Below, in pieces: positions 24,237 through 33,115 of a stretch of DNA of 47,951 nt. Source of the DNA: DAINBT01 sp036732785 (GTDB taxonomy: Bacteria; Planctomycetota; Phycisphaerae; Sedimentisphaerales; SM23-30); the NCBI GenBank assembly GCA_964537505.1, contig CAZICK010000020.1, forward strand, positions 1 to 47,951, read 5' to 3'. Each line of letters opens with the position of its first letter. Positions within the stretch are counted from its first letter, which is position 1. The translations under genes and the position numbers were made by a program. The notes below the pieces were generated by a model. That model was not told the origin of the DNA. It saw only the letters and a list, made by a program, of their open reading frames with translations, and did no database searches.

Positions 24237-24623
24237 ATGATACAGCAGGAAACGATAATTGATATTGCCGACAACACGGGGGCCAAGACGGCTTTGTGTG
24301 TCAGAGTGCTGGGAGGGAGCACGGCCCGAGGTAAATTTACGCGACGGATAGCGGGAGTAGGTGACGTGGTGGTGGTTGCCATCAAGAAGTCACTGCCTTC
24401 TCTGACTCTTGACGACAAGAAGGTGCATCGTTGCGTTATTATTCGTACCAAGTATCCCACCCGCCGGCCGGACGGCAGTTATGTGCGATTTGACAGCAAT
24501 GCCGGTGTTTTGATTGACGAAAACAGCAATCCGATAGGTACGCGTATTTTTGGCGCGGTGGCCCGGGAGTTGAGAGAAAAGAACTTTATGAAGATCGTCT
24601 CATTGGCATCGGAGGTGGTTTAG
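24237..24623 (+). CDS. rplN: Ribosomal protein L14
   Basis: L14 contributes to intersubunit bridges. From ATG 24237 (MIQQETIIDIADNTGAK) the length is 128, close to the usual 122. The frame is open upstream to 24168 inside rpsQ, but the extra 23 codons are not L14-like and AGGA at 24226-24229 serves ATG 24237. A small extra loop (KYPTRRPDGSYVRFD) replaces the usual shorter one. Its stop codon is directly followed by the rplX start. Confidence 0.95.
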   Translation: MIQQETIIDIADNTGAKTALCVRVLGGSTARGKFTRRIAGVGDVVVVAIKKSLPSLTLDDKKVHRCVIIRTKYPTRRPDGSYVRFDSNAGVLIDENSNPIGTRIFGAVARELREKNFMKIVSLASEVV

Positions 24624-24959
24624 ATGGGTTTACACGTTAAAAAAGGCGATACGGTGGAAGTGATTACAGGTGATGACAGTGGTGTACGCGGCAAGATTTT
24701 GAGTGTTGATCCTGTTCGTCAAAGGGTTGTAATAGAAGGAGTGAATCGTGTTCATAAGCACGTTCGTCCTTCGCGGCGTAATCCGCAAGGTGGCCGATTG
24801 TTGGTGGAACGGCCCATTCATATAAGCAATGTGCTGCCGATCAGCCCCAAGACAAATCGGCCAAGTCGGGTTAAGTTTGTCATTGGCGAAAACGAACAAA
24901 AAGAGCGAACAGCCACCGATGGCAGTGTTATTGATGTGATAAGGCGTTCTAAAAGGTAA
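24624..24959 (+). CDS. rplX: Ribosomal protein L24
   Basis: L24 is an early assembly protein near the tunnel exit. The 111-residue product begins HVKKGDTVEVITGDDSGVRG, the KOW motif that defines the family, and continues with EGVNRVHKHVRPS. The ATG abuts the rplN stop with no spacer, implying translational coupling. Confidence 0.95.
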   Translation: MGLHVKKGDTVEVITGDDSGVRGKILSVDPVRQRVVIEGVNRVHKHVRPSRRNPQGGRLLVERPIHISNVLPISPKTNRPSRVKFVIGENEQKERTATDGSVIDVIRRSKR

Positions 24960-24971
24960 GGGAAGGTAAAC

Positions 24972-25520
24972 ATGACGCGGCTGGAAGCATTATATAAATC
25001 AAAGATTATCCAGGCTCTGACCGAGGAGTTTGGGTACCGTAATTGTATGCAGGTGCCCAGACTTGAAAAAATTGTAGTTTCGATGGGTGTTGGCAGAGCG
25101 ATTCAGGACAAAAAACTGCTGGAGGGCGCTATCAGGGATATGACCCTGATTGCCGGCCAAAAACCTTATGTCTGCAAGGCTCATGTTAGTGTTTCTAATT
25201 TCAAGCTTCGTGAAGGTATGGAGATTGGTCTGAAGGTTACCCTTCGCGGCGCCCGAATGTATGAATTTTTTGATCGATTGGTGAGTTTGGCCATTCCGAG
25301 GGTCCGGGATTTCCGAGGTTTGAATCCCAAGAGTTTCGATAAGCAGGGCAATTATAATATGGGACTGACCGAACAGGCGGTATTCCCGGAAATTGATCCG
25401 GATAAAATAGTTGGTGTGCAGGGTATGAACATTACCATGGTTACCACGGCCAAAACCGATGATGAAGGTCGTGCATTGCTAAAATTGTTTGGTATGCCGT
25501 TTCGGAGTGAGGCAAATTAG
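24972..25520 (+). CDS. rplE: Ribosomal protein L5
   Basis: L5 binds 5S rRNA and P-site tRNA. The 182-residue product is normal length. Signature segments are PRLEKIVVSMGVGRAIQDKK, FKLREGMEIGLKVTLRG and the end DEGRALLKLFGMPF. It follows rplX by 12 nt. Confidence 0.97.
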   Translation: MTRLEALYKSKIIQALTEEFGYRNCMQVPRLEKIVVSMGVGRAIQDKKLLEGAIRDMTLIAGQKPYVCKAHVSVSNFKLREGMEIGLKVTLRGARMYEFFDRLVSLAIPRVRDFRGLNPKSFDKQGNYNMGLTEQAVFPEIDPDKIVGVQGMNITMVTTAKTDDEGRALLKLFGMPFRSEAN

Positions 25521-25560
25521 TATAGAAGAATAGCCCATATCAGGGCCAATGAGGATATGC

Positions 25561-25746
25561 ATGGCAACAAAAGCACTCAGAATCAAGGCTGAAAGTAAAC
25601 CGAAATTTAAGGTGCGAGCTTATACCCGCTGTCAGATATGCGGCAGACCCAGGGCGGTGTACCGCAAGTTTAAGATTTGTCGTATATGTTTTCGTACCAT
25701 GGCTAACGAAGGTAAGATTCCAGGTGTACGTAAGGCTAGTTGGTAA
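25561..25746 (+). CDS. rpsZ: Ribosomal protein S14, zinc-binding type
   Basis: This is the short, zinc-binding S14 of 61 residues. Four cysteines form CQIC and CRIC knuckles at about 24-27 and 40-43. The frame is open from ATG 25549, but GAGGA at 25551-25555 is correctly spaced for ATG 25561 (MATKALRIKAESKPKFKVRA). S14 sits in the 30S head near S3 and S10. The zinc form persists although L33 has lost a ligand. Confidence 0.96.
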   Translation: MATKALRIKAESKPKFKVRAYTRCQICGRPRAVYRKFKICRICFRTMANEGKIPGVRKASW

Positions 25747-25785
25747 AATGATAAATGGCAAATTGGATCTGGGAGTAAGTTAAGA

Positions 25786-26184
25786 ATGAGTCATTGTGAC
25801 CCAATTTCAGATATGTTGACACGAATTCGCAATGCCGTCAGAGTGGAACACCCGACAGTAAACGTCAGAGCCTCGCGAGTTTGCGAAAGTATCGTCAAGG
25901 TTTTGCAGGAACAGGGTTATGTTGTCGGATATGATCGGATTTCGGCAGGTAGTCATGACGAATTGGTGGTACATTTGAAGTACGGTCCTTTAGGAGAAAA
26001 GGTCATTAAGACTATTAGCCGTCGTAGCAAGCCTTCGTGTCGCGTTTATTGTAGAGTTGACGATCTGCCCAAGGTGTTAGGTGGTTTGGGTGTCGCTATT
26101 GTCAGTACCAATCGGGGTGTTTTGACCGACCAGCAGTGCCGAGAACAAAAAATCGGCGGTGAACTGCTTTGTACGGTATATTAA
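25786..26184 (+). CDS. rpsH: Ribosomal protein S8
   Basis: S8 binds helix 21 of 16S rRNA and in E. coli represses the spc operon. The 132-residue product has DPISDMLTRIRNAVRVEH at the start and the diagnostic RGVLTDQQCREQKIGGELLC at the end. Length and both domains are normal. Confidence 0.97.
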   Translation: MSHCDPISDMLTRIRNAVRVEHPTVNVRASRVCESIVKVLQEQGYVVGYDRISAGSHDELVVHLKYGPLGEKVIKTISRRSKPSCRVYCRVDDLPKVLGGLGVAIVSTNRGVLTDQQCREQKIGGELLCTVY

Positions 26185-26204
26185 TAGAAGTTGAAGGTTG
26201 AGTT

Positions 26205-26783
26205 ATGAGTCGTATTGGAAAAAAACCTGTAAAAGTTCCTTCAGGGGTCAAGGTTGAGTTGAAAGATTCGTCGATCAAGATCAGCAGTTCCTCGGCCAGT
26301 TTGACCTTTGATATTCATCCGGATATGAAAGTCGAGTATGATGTCATCGCTGCTGAAATCCGGGTAAACAGGCCGGGTGACGGACGATTACATCGATCTC
26401 TGCATGGTACGACACGGGCCATAATCGCCAATATGATCGAAGGTGTCGTTAAGGGTTTTCGGAAGAATTTGGAGATTTATGGTACCGGTTATGGAGTTAA
26501 GGTGCAGGGCAAAGAGTTGGTTTTGAGTCTTGGCTTTGCAGCTCCGGCTAGTATCCCTATTCCCGATGGGATTAATGTAGATATTAAGACGCCGAATGCC
26601 CGTGGTAACGACACGCCGGCGGTTTTTAGCGTGAGCGGTCCTGATAAGCATACGGTGGGCCAGTTTGCCTCCAATATTCGTCAGGCTCGTCCGCCGGAGC
26701 CTTACCTTGGCAAAGGTATTCGCTATGCGGATGAGGTTATCCGGCGTAAAGTTGGTAAGGCATTTGCCAGTACTAGTAGTTAA
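26205..26783 (+). CDS. rplF: Ribosomal protein L6
   Basis: L6 lies near the factor-binding site and the sarcin-ricin loop. The 192-residue product starts SRIGKKPVKVPSGVKVEL, and its second domain includes the family signature PEPYLGKGIRYADEVIRRK. It has two tandem L6 folds as usual. GTTGAGTT before the ATG is a weak ribosome-binding site. Confidence 0.96.
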   Translation: MSRIGKKPVKVPSGVKVELKDSSIKISSSSASLTFDIHPDMKVEYDVIAAEIRVNRPGDGRLHRSLHGTTRAIIANMIEGVVKGFRKNLEIYGTGYGVKVQGKELVLSLGFAAPASIPIPDGINVDIKTPNARGNDTPAVFSVSGPDKHTVGQFASNIRQARPPEPYLGKGIRYADEVIRRKVGKAFASTSS

Positions 26784-26840
26784 CTGAATGTTTTTAGAGA
26801 AAACAGATAGTGCCCTTTAAGTGGTAGTAAGAGCGCGGTA

Positions 26841-27206
26841 ATGGATAAGCAGAAATTTAAGATTTCCCAACGGGTAAGGCGCAAGAGGCATATTCGTAAG
26901 AAAGTCTATGGCAATGGTCATAGACCGCGTTTGACGGTTTTCCGTTCGCTCAGACATATATATGCTCAGATTATTGATGACGACAGTGGATTTACGTTGG
27001 TAGCTGCCAGCACCCTGAGCAAAGATGTTCGCGAAGAAACTAATAATGGTAATGTTGGCGCGGCTGCTATGGTGGGTCAGGACTTGGCTCGCAAAGCCTT
27101 GGATGTTGGTATCAGGCAGGTGTGTTTTGATCGAAACGGATACAAGTATCACGGTCGAATTCGTGCCTTGGCTGAAGCCGCACGAGAGGCTGGTTTGGTT
27201 TTGTAG
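26841..27206 (+). CDS. rplR: Ribosomal protein L18
   Basis: L18 binds 5S rRNA with L5. The 121-residue product has the basic N-terminus RVRRKRHIRKKVYG and the conserved RPRLTVFRSLRHIYAQIID strand, and ends YHGRIRALAEAAREAGLVL. It lies 57 nt after rplF. Confidence 0.96.
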   Translation: MDKQKFKISQRVRRKRHIRKKVYGNGHRPRLTVFRSLRHIYAQIIDDDSGFTLVAASTLSKDVREETNNGNVGAAAMVGQDLARKALDVGIRQVCFDRNGYKYHGRIRALAEAAREAGLVL

Positions 27207-27238
27207 CGTGTATATAACATAATTATTTGGAGATAGTA

Positions 27239-27748
27239 GTGGCTCAGTTCAAACCGAAGAAACAAGATTTTGAGGATAAGAGCCCTTATGACGAGGCGGT
27301 GGTAAAGATATACCGCTGTTCGACTGTGGTAAAGGGCGGAAGACGTTTTAGCTTTGCCGCTTTGGTGGTGGTGGGTGATCGCGCCGGTGAGGTGGGAATC
27401 GGTTACGGCAAGGCTAATGAAGTGCCTCCAGCTGTCGAGAAGTCTATCAAGGAAGCCCGTAAGAGTACCGTGCGGGTGAGTCTTTTTGGCAGTACGATAC
27501 CCCACGCGGTAGTAGGGCGTTTTGGCGCTACGAAAGTACAGTTGTTGCCGGCTAGTGGGGGTACCGGGGTAATTGCCGGTGCTTCGGCCAGAGCGGTACT
27601 GGAACTAGCAGGTGTTCATGATGTGCTGACCAAGGTGTACGGCAGCACCAGTCCCAAAAATGTGGTGAAGGCTACGATGAATGCTCTAAAGTCGCTATAC
27701 AATCGTGAGCAGGTTGAAGATCTCCGTGGCGTGGCGGTAAAGGTGTAA
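27239..27748 (+). CDS. rpsE: Ribosomal protein S5
   Basis: S5 works at the mRNA entry helicase site and in decoding fidelity. GTG 27239 is chosen because GGAG at 27229-27232 is 6 nt upstream; the upstream TTG 27227 overlaps that site. The product has 169 residues. Signature segments are KGGRRFSFAALVVVGD, GYGKANEVPPAVEKS and LLPASGGTGVIAG. The next gene is rplO; L30 (rpmD), usually here, is absent. Confidence 0.96.
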   Translation: MAQFKPKKQDFEDKSPYDEAVVKIYRCSTVVKGGRRFSFAALVVVGDRAGEVGIGYGKANEVPPAVEKSIKEARKSTVRVSLFGSTIPHAVVGRFGATKVQLLPASGGTGVIAGASARAVLELAGVHDVLTKVYGSTSPKNVVKATMNALKSLYNREQVEDLRGVAVKV

Positions 27749-27816
27749 GTAACCTTTGACAGGCTCAGGACGAGAAGTTGCGAACTCAAAAGGAAATATA
27801 AAGGAATGCGACTACC

Positions 27817-28266
27817 ATGATGAGTCATGAGATTACAGCGTTGGTCGGCAAAAGTAAGGCGCGTCAGCGTGTGGGCCGAGGTCGTGGAAGCGGTCTGGGC
27901 AAGACCTGCGGAAGGGGAACTAAGGGCCAATTATCGCGGTCTGGCAAACTGCCTACGATTGCCCGTGAAGGAGGCCAGATGCCTTTGTTCCGGCGTTTGC
28001 CCAAACGAGGTTTCAATAACGTTAATTTTGCTCACCGTTATTCGATCATAAATGTTTCGCAGTTGGACGGTTTTTCTGAGGGTAGTCGGATCGACGCCGT
28101 GGTGTTAAGTGACGCCGGTTTGATCCGGAGCGACGAGTTGCCGCTCAAGATTCTTGGTGATGGTCAACTCAACCGTAAGCTGACGGTGGTTGCCGATAAG
28201 TTCAGCCGTAGTGCCGAACAAAAGATCACCAGTGCGGGCGGAGAAGTGGAATTAGTCAGTAAATAG
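27817..28266 (+). CDS. rplO: Ribosomal protein L15
   Basis: L15 is a late-assembly 50S protein. The 149-residue product has the glycine/arginine-rich segment GRGRGSGLGKTCGRGTKGQ at about 19-37 and LFRRLPKRGFNN, both diagnostic. Two adjacent ATG codons (27817 and 27820) can serve as start. The 68-nt gap before it holds no rpmD. Confidence 0.95.
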   Translation: MMSHEITALVGKSKARQRVGRGRGSGLGKTCGRGTKGQLSRSGKLPTIAREGGQMPLFRRLPKRGFNNVNFAHRYSIINVSQLDGFSEGSRIDAVVLSDAGLIRSDELPLKILGDGQLNRKLTVVADKFSRSAEQKITSAGGEVELVSK

Positions 28267-28292
28267 ATATTGTTATTTAGCGTGTGGTAATA

Positions 28293-29663
28293 ATGCTTGG
28301 CACTATATTAAATATTTTTAAGATTCCGGAGTTGCGAAATAAGATTATTTTTACCGTAGTGATGCTTTGTATATATCGTGTTGGTTTTCATGTGCCGCTG
28401 CCCGGTATTGACCAGGACAGTATGGCAGCGTTGATGTCAAAGGATTCTGATTCTCCGTTTGGGCGGGTGGCGGATTATTTACAGATGTTTACCGGCGGAA
28501 GCTTGCGTCAGAGCAGTCTTTTTGGTTTGGGTATCATGCCGTATATTTCCGCTTCGATTATCTTCCAGTTGTTAATTACGGTTGTTCCTGCCCTGGAAAA
28601 GCTGCATAAGGAAGGTGAGGTTGGCAGGAAGAAGATACACGAATATACGCGATATGCCACCGTGCTTTTGTGCCTGATCCAGTCTGCCGTTATGATGGCC
28701 TGGATGAAAGGTATGGGGTTTGTGTATGATGAAGTGTATAAGGAACATTGGTACACGTTCTTTCTGATGGGCGTGGCGGCCATGACCGCCGGCACTATTT
28801 TTCTAATGTGGCTCGGCGAACAGATTGATGAATATGGTATCGGTAACGGTATCAGTTTGATTATTATGGCCGGCATTGTCGCTCGTATGCCCTGGGCTGT
28901 CGGGCAGGTGGTTTCAATGACGAATTTCTCGATTGACGCACCGGCCAGCGATATTGGTCCTGCCAAGCTTATCTTTCTGGTTCTTGCTTTTCTGGGTGTG
29001 GTCGCCGGCGCCATTTTGATCACGCAGGGTCAGCGTCGCATACCCATTCAACAGGCCAAGATGACCCGTGGCCGGCGTGTTTATGGCGGTCAGCGCCAGT
29101 ATTTGCCTTTGCGTGTTAATCACGGCGGTGTGATGCCGATCATTTTTGCGGTCACCTTAATGCAAGTTCCACCAATTCTCATTGGGAACCTGATGAAGCT
29201 GAAGTTTTTGAGTGAGAGTGCTTTCATGGCTGCGCTGAATTCGGCTTTTGGATACGATTCTTTTGTGTATAACCTTGTTTATATTGTTTTGATATTTTTC
29301 TTTGCTTATTTCTGGACTACGGTTCAATTTCAACCCAAGGAGATGGCTACCAATCTGCGTGATTACGGCAGCTTTATCCCCGGGCTGCGACCCGGCCGTC
29401 GGACTGCCGAGTATCTCGAGCGAGTTATGACGCGAATCACCTATGTTGGCGCGGCCTTCCTGGCTCTTATTGCCGTGGTGCCTACATTGGTTATGCTCTG
29501 GTTGGAGATTCCTTTTACGGTTGCCCAGTTCCTTGGTGGAACTGGTTTGCTGATTGTGGTTTCGGTTTCGCTTGATTTGGTACAGAGGATCGAAAGTAAT
29601 CTTCTTATGCGTAACTATGCCGGGTTCATGGATGGCGGTAGAATTAAAGGATCGCGAGGATGA
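28293..29663 (+). CDS. secY: Preprotein translocase subunit SecY
   Basis: SecY is the ten-helix inner-membrane channel of the Sec system. From ATG 28293 the product has 456 residues starting MLGTILNIFKIPELRNKI. The plug region near FTGGSLRQSSLFGLGIMPYI, the cytoplasmic loop QRRIPIQQAKMTRGRR and PKEMATNLRDYGSFIPG are all diagnostic. GTG 28284 is an alternative start. Its stop overlaps the adk start by four bases (ATGA). Confidence 0.97.
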   Translation: MLGTILNIFKIPELRNKIIFTVVMLCIYRVGFHVPLPGIDQDSMAALMSKDSDSPFGRVADYLQMFTGGSLRQSSLFGLGIMPYISASIIFQLLITVVPALEKLHKEGEVGRKKIHEYTRYATVLLCLIQSAVMMAWMKGMGFVYDEVYKEHWYTFFLMGVAAMTAGTIFLMWLGEQIDEYGIGNGISLIIMAGIVARMPWAVGQVVSMTNFSIDAPASDIGPAKLIFLVLAFLGVVAGAILITQGQRRIPIQQAKMTRGRRVYGGQRQYLPLRVNHGGVMPIIFAVTLMQVPPILIGNLMKLKFLSESAFMAALNSAFGYDSFVYNLVYIVLIFFFAYFWTTVQFQPKEMATNLRDYGSFIPGLRPGRRTAEYLERVMTRITYVGAAFLALIAVVPTLVMLWLEIPFTVAQFLGGTGLLIVVSVSLDLVQRIESNLLMRNYAGFMDGGRIKGSRG

Positions 29664-30319
29664 TTGCTGTATTTCTTGGACCTCCCGGAGCAGGCAAAGG
29701 CACTCAGTGCAAGGTGATGGTGGATGATTATGGTCTGAAGCATCTTTCCAGCGGTGATATTTTGCGTCGCCATCGGAAAGAAGATACTGATCTTGGACAA
29801 AAAGCCCAGTCTTATATGGACAAGGGGGAGTTGGTGCCGGACGATCTGATCGTTGCAATGATGATAAATGAAATGAAAAGTGTCAGTTCTGATGAAGGGT
29901 TTGTTCTGGATGGATTCCCTCGAACGATCGGTCAGGCCATGGAATTGGATGCTGCTCTGGCAGCGACCGGACGGGAGGTTGATCTGGTTTTGAGTTTGGA
30001 AGTCGATGATGACAGGCTCGAACAAAGAATTACAGGTCGGCGCAGTTGTCCGAAATGCGGCGCTGCCTATCATGTGATATTCAATGCTCCCAAGACGGAG
30101 AATATGTGTGACGGTGGGTGTGGCGAACTACTCCAGCGGCCTGACGATACTCCGAAAGTGGTTCGTACCCGAATCAAGACCTACCACGATCAAACTGCAC
30201 CATTGGTGGAGTATTACGGAACCAAGGGAAATCTGCGGCGGATTGATGGTAACCTGGATATTGAACAGGTGACCATGTCGCTGTGCGAAGTAATGGATAA
30301 AGCAGCGGAGACCGCCTGA
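29660..30319 (+). CDS. adk: Adenylate kinase, zinc-lid type
   Basis: Adenylate kinase interconverts ATP+AMP and 2 ADP in the cytoplasm. The P-loop GPPGAGKGT is at 7-15, LDGFPRT at 83-89 and the LID at about 125-165. The LID carries four cysteines, C130-x2-C133 and C150-x3-C154, so it binds zinc; the second pair is spaced by three rather than two residues. The 219-residue length is normal. It overlaps secY by 4 nt, indicating translational coupling. Confidence 0.96.
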   Translation: MIAVFLGPPGAGKGTQCKVMVDDYGLKHLSSGDILRRHRKEDTDLGQKAQSYMDKGELVPDDLIVAMMINEMKSVSSDEGFVLDGFPRTIGQAMELDAALAATGREVDLVLSLEVDDDRLEQRITGRRSCPKCGAAYHVIFNAPKTENMCDGGCGELLQRPDDTPKVVRTRIKTYHDQTAPLVEYYGTKGNLRRIDGNLDIEQVTMSLCEVMDKAAETA

Positions 30320-30321
30320 TA

Positions 30322-31101
30322 ATGGCTGTCGCGATACGCAGCAAAAATGAAATAGAGTTGATTCGAGCGGCTGGGAAAATAGTTGCTCGGATTCTGAAAC
30401 AATTGCAGGAAGATGTTACCGTGGGCACGACCACGGGACAGTTGGCCCGGATAAGTGACGAAATTATATCGCAAGCTGGGGCGGTCGCCTTGTTTAAAGG
30501 CGTGCCAAACCCTCAGGCAGGAGAAGATTTTCCTGCGAGTATATGTACCAGTATTAACGAACAAGTGGTGCATGGTATTCCAGGCGAGAGAAAATTGTGT
30601 TCCGGGGATGTCGTCAGCATAGACTGCGGTGTAAAGTTGAATGGATATTGCGGCGATTCGGCAGTGACCGTTATGGTGGGTCAGGTTGCTCTGGAAGTGC
30701 GGAAGTTGGTGCAGGTTACCCGCGAGACATTGGAAATTGCGGTTAACGAAGCTCGGCCCGGCCGATATTGGAGCGAAGTGGCCCGAATGATGCAGGAACA
30801 TGCCGAAGGGGCTGGCTTCAGCGTAGTCAGAGAATATGTAGGGCATGGGATTGGCCGAAAGATGCATGAAGATCCCAAGCTGCCCAATTTTGTCAGTAGG
30901 GAATTGTTGAAAAATGATTTGCTCCTGCGAAAGGGTATGATTTTGGCAATTGAGCCGATGATCAATCTCGGCACTTGTCATACGCAAGTGCTTCATGACG
31001 GCTGGACGGTGGTTACCGCCGACGGTAAGCCGTCGGCGCACTTTGAGCATACGGTGGCCATCACTGATGGCGGTGCTGAGGTGTTGACAAGCCTGGATTA
31101 A
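30322..31101 (+). CDS. map: Methionine aminopeptidase, type I
   Basis: The enzyme removes N-terminal methionine from nascent proteins. The five metal ligands of the pita-bread fold are visible: D101, D112, H175, E211 and E242, with catalytic H84. No N-terminal zinc-finger extension is present. It is 259 residues and starts 2 nt after the adk stop. The secY-adk-map-infA order is standard for bacterial spc/alpha clusters. Confidence 0.96.
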   Translation: MAVAIRSKNEIELIRAAGKIVARILKQLQEDVTVGTTTGQLARISDEIISQAGAVALFKGVPNPQAGEDFPASICTSINEQVVHGIPGERKLCSGDVVSIDCGVKLNGYCGDSAVTVMVGQVALEVRKLVQVTRETLEIAVNEARPGRYWSEVARMMQEHAEGAGFSVVREYVGHGIGRKMHEDPKLPNFVSRELLKNDLLLRKGMILAIEPMINLGTCHTQVLHDGWTVVTADGKPSAHFEHTVAITDGGAEVLTSLD

Positions 31102-31147
31102 GACGAATGGGATAATGCCGAGAATCGACTGTGTTTTAGGGTTGTGT

Positions 31148-31363
31148 ATGGGCAAAAGCAATGCCATTAAAGTAGATGCGACGGTGCTTGAAGCATTACC
31201 CAATGCTATGTTCAAAGTGTCGTTGGAGAATGGTCATGAAGTTCTTGCCCATGTTTCAGGTAAGATGAGAATGAATTTTATCAGGATTCTACCAGGCGAT
31301 ACGGTGACGGTCGAGGTCAGTCCGTACGATCTGTCGCGAGGACGCATAGTGCTGCGAAAGTAG
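31148..31363 (+). CDS. infA: Translation initiation factor IF-1
   Basis: IF-1 is the OB-fold factor that occupies the A site during initiation. From ATG 31148 (MGKSNAIKVDATVLEALPNA) it has 71 residues, the normal length. The frame is open back to ATG 31115, but those 11 codons are not IF-1-like. FKVSLENGHEVLAHVSGKMR and the end GRIVLRK are diagnostic. TAGGG is about 7 nt upstream. Confidence 0.95.
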   Translation: MGKSNAIKVDATVLEALPNAMFKVSLENGHEVLAHVSGKMRMNFIRILPGDTVTVEVSPYDLSRGRIVLRK

Positions 31364-31382
31364 ATATCAGACAGGTGTTATT

Positions 31383-31502
31383 ATGAAGGTGCGTAGTTCA
31401 GTAAAAAGAATTTGTGAGAATTGTAAGATTATCAAACGGAAGGGGATTGTCAGGGTGATCTGTTCGTCTAATCCCCGTCACAAACAACGTCAAGGTAAGT
31501 AG
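31383..31502 (+). CDS. rpmJ: Ribosomal protein L36
   Basis: A 39-residue protein with MKVRSSVKRICENCKIIKR at the start and SSNPRHKQRQGK at the end, the L36 signature. The zinc ligands C11, C14, C27 and H33 are all present, so this is the zinc-binding form. It has one residue more than typical L36 near the second half (ICSSNPRH). It follows infA by 19 nt. Confidence 0.96.
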   Translation: MKVRSSVKRICENCKIIKRKGIVRVICSSNPRHKQRQGK

Positions 31503-31514
31503 CGAGGTTTTATT

Positions 31515-31901
31515 ATGCCGCGTATTGCTGGTATTGATGTGCCCAATGACAAGCAGGTATGGGTTGCGCTGACCTATATCCATGGTATTGGTCCCTATTT
31601 GTCGAAGCAGATACTCAAAGAAGCACAAATTGGCGAGACTGTTCGAGCCAAGGAATTGACAGATGACGAACTCAGTCGTATTAGTACTATACTCGACCGT
31701 AACTATGTGATCGAGGGGCAACTTCGCCGTCAGGTTAGTCAGAATATTGGGCGTCTGAAAGATATTGCCAGTTATCGCGGCCTGCGTCATCGAAGAGGAC
31801 TGCCTGTTCGTGGGCAAAATACGCGAAGTAATGCCCGAACGCGTAAAGGACCGCGCAAGACAGTTGCCGGCAAGAAGGGTGTTAAGGAAATGCACGGCTA
31901 A
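31515..31901 (+). CDS. rpsM: Ribosomal protein S13
   Basis: S13 forms bridges to the 50S subunit from the 30S head. The 128-residue product begins PRIAGIDVPNDKQVWVAL and ends with the basic tail NARTRKGPRKTVAGKKG, both diagnostic. It starts 12 nt after rpmJ. Confidence 0.97.
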   Translation: MPRIAGIDVPNDKQVWVALTYIHGIGPYLSKQILKEAQIGETVRAKELTDDELSRISTILDRNYVIEGQLRRQVSQNIGRLKDIASYRGLRHRRGLPVRGQNTRSNARTRKGPRKTVAGKKGVKEMHG

Positions 31902-31948
31902 AGGCGTGTTTATTATAAACAAACAATAACGGAGACAAAAACGTTAAA

Positions 31949-32332
31949 ATGGTCAAAAAGTCTTCAAAAAAAAGAGTACGACGCCATGTGGGCAAGGCTA
32001 TTGTTCATATTAAGGCCTCTTTCAACAACACCATGGTAACTATAACGGATGTTAATGGTGATACGCTGTGTTGGGACTCCGCCGGCACTATCGGCTTTAA
32101 GGGATCGCGAAAGAGTACTCCCTTCGCCGCTCAGCAGGCGGCGGAAAAATGTGCCCACACCGCCAAGAAGTATGGTGTTGTCGAATTGGAGGTTCGTGTT
32201 AAAGGAGCCGGATCCGGACGTGAGTCTGCTATCACAGCTCTTCAGTCGGCAGGCATGAGGATATCATCCATAGAGGATGTTACGCCTTTGCCGCATAATG
32301 GATGTCGTCCGAAAAAAAGAAGAAGGGTGTAA
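31949..32332 (+). CDS. rpsK: Ribosomal protein S11
   Basis: S11 lies on the platform near the Shine-Dalgarno helix. The 127-residue product contains HIKASFNNTMVTITDVNGD and ends DVTPLPHNGCRPKKRRRV, the universally conserved S11 C-terminus. The order rpsM-rpsK-rpsD-rpoA-rplQ follows the classical alpha operon. Confidence 0.97.
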   Translation: MVKKSSKKRVRRHVGKAIVHIKASFNNTMVTITDVNGDTLCWDSAGTIGFKGSRKSTPFAAQQAAEKCAHTAKKYGVVELEVRVKGAGSGRESAITALQSAGMRISSIEDVTPLPHNGCRPKKRRRV

Positions 32333-32395
32333 CCTGACGCGGTAACACAAAAGGAATTTGAATTCATAATAAACTGTAGGAGCTATATAAAACCT

Positions 32396-33028
32396 ATGGG
32401 TAGAACTTTAGGATCAGTTTGTCGGATGTGCCGGCGCGAAGGTGTAAAGCTGTTTTTGAAGGGACTTCGCTGTGATACTGCCAAGTGCCCGATTGAGAAA
32501 CAAAACCGCAACAAGCCTCCTGGCATGAGTTCATGGCGTCGTGGGCGAACCAGTGACTATGGCGTTCATCTTCGCGAGAAGCAGAAGATGAAGCGATATT
32601 ATGATATCATGGAAAAGCAGCTTAGCATTTACTTTTCCAAGGCGGAGCGGATGCACTGTAATACCGGCGAAGCATTGTTAGGGATGTTGGAGAGGCGGTT
32701 GGATAACGTCATCTACAAGATGAACTTCGCTCCGTCACGGCGACAAGCCCGGCAGTTGATTGCTCACGGACACGTGCACATTAACGGACACAAGGTTGAT
32801 GTCCCCAGTCGCCTTGTCAATCAGGGCGACAAGATCACGCTTAAGACGGCTGAGCGGACCAAAAAAATGGTCAAGAGCTATTTGGACACTGAGGGCGAAG
32901 CTCCAGTGCAGTCTTGGCTTCAGGTCGATACCAATACTATGGAAGGTGTGGTAGTGGCTCTGCCGAGTCGTGAGGATGTGCAGATTCCCGTGGAAGAGCA
33001 GTTGGTTGTGGAATTTTGCTCGAGGTAG
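32396..33028 (+). CDS. rpsD: Ribosomal protein S4
   Basis: S4 initiates 30S body assembly, and in E. coli represses the alpha operon. The 210-residue product has the S4 RNA-binding domain RLDNVIYKMNFAPSRRQARQ at about 101-120 and VHINGHKVDVPSRLV. The N-terminal segment CRMCRREGVKL has two cysteines and a third follows at CDTAKC, suggesting the zinc-type N-terminus. A 158-nt spacer precedes rpoA. Confidence 0.96.
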   Translation: MGRTLGSVCRMCRREGVKLFLKGLRCDTAKCPIEKQNRNKPPGMSSWRRGRTSDYGVHLREKQKMKRYYDIMEKQLSIYFSKAERMHCNTGEALLGMLERRLDNVIYKMNFAPSRRQARQLIAHGHVHINGHKVDVPSRLVNQGDKITLKTAERTKKMVKSYLDTEGEAPVQSWLQVDTNTMEGVVVALPSREDVQIPVEEQLVVEFCSR

Positions 33029-33115
33029 TTTCGTACTGCCCGATAACTGGAATGTATAACAAAGAATTCGTTGCTTAAGCCGTAATCAAGAGAAAGTAAT
33101 ATCTTCTTGACAGGC

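Noticed and set aside
30214..31215. 333-aa minus-strand ORF
   Set aside because: It is antisense to adk, map and infA, which are fully conserved on the plus strand; its translation shows no family features.
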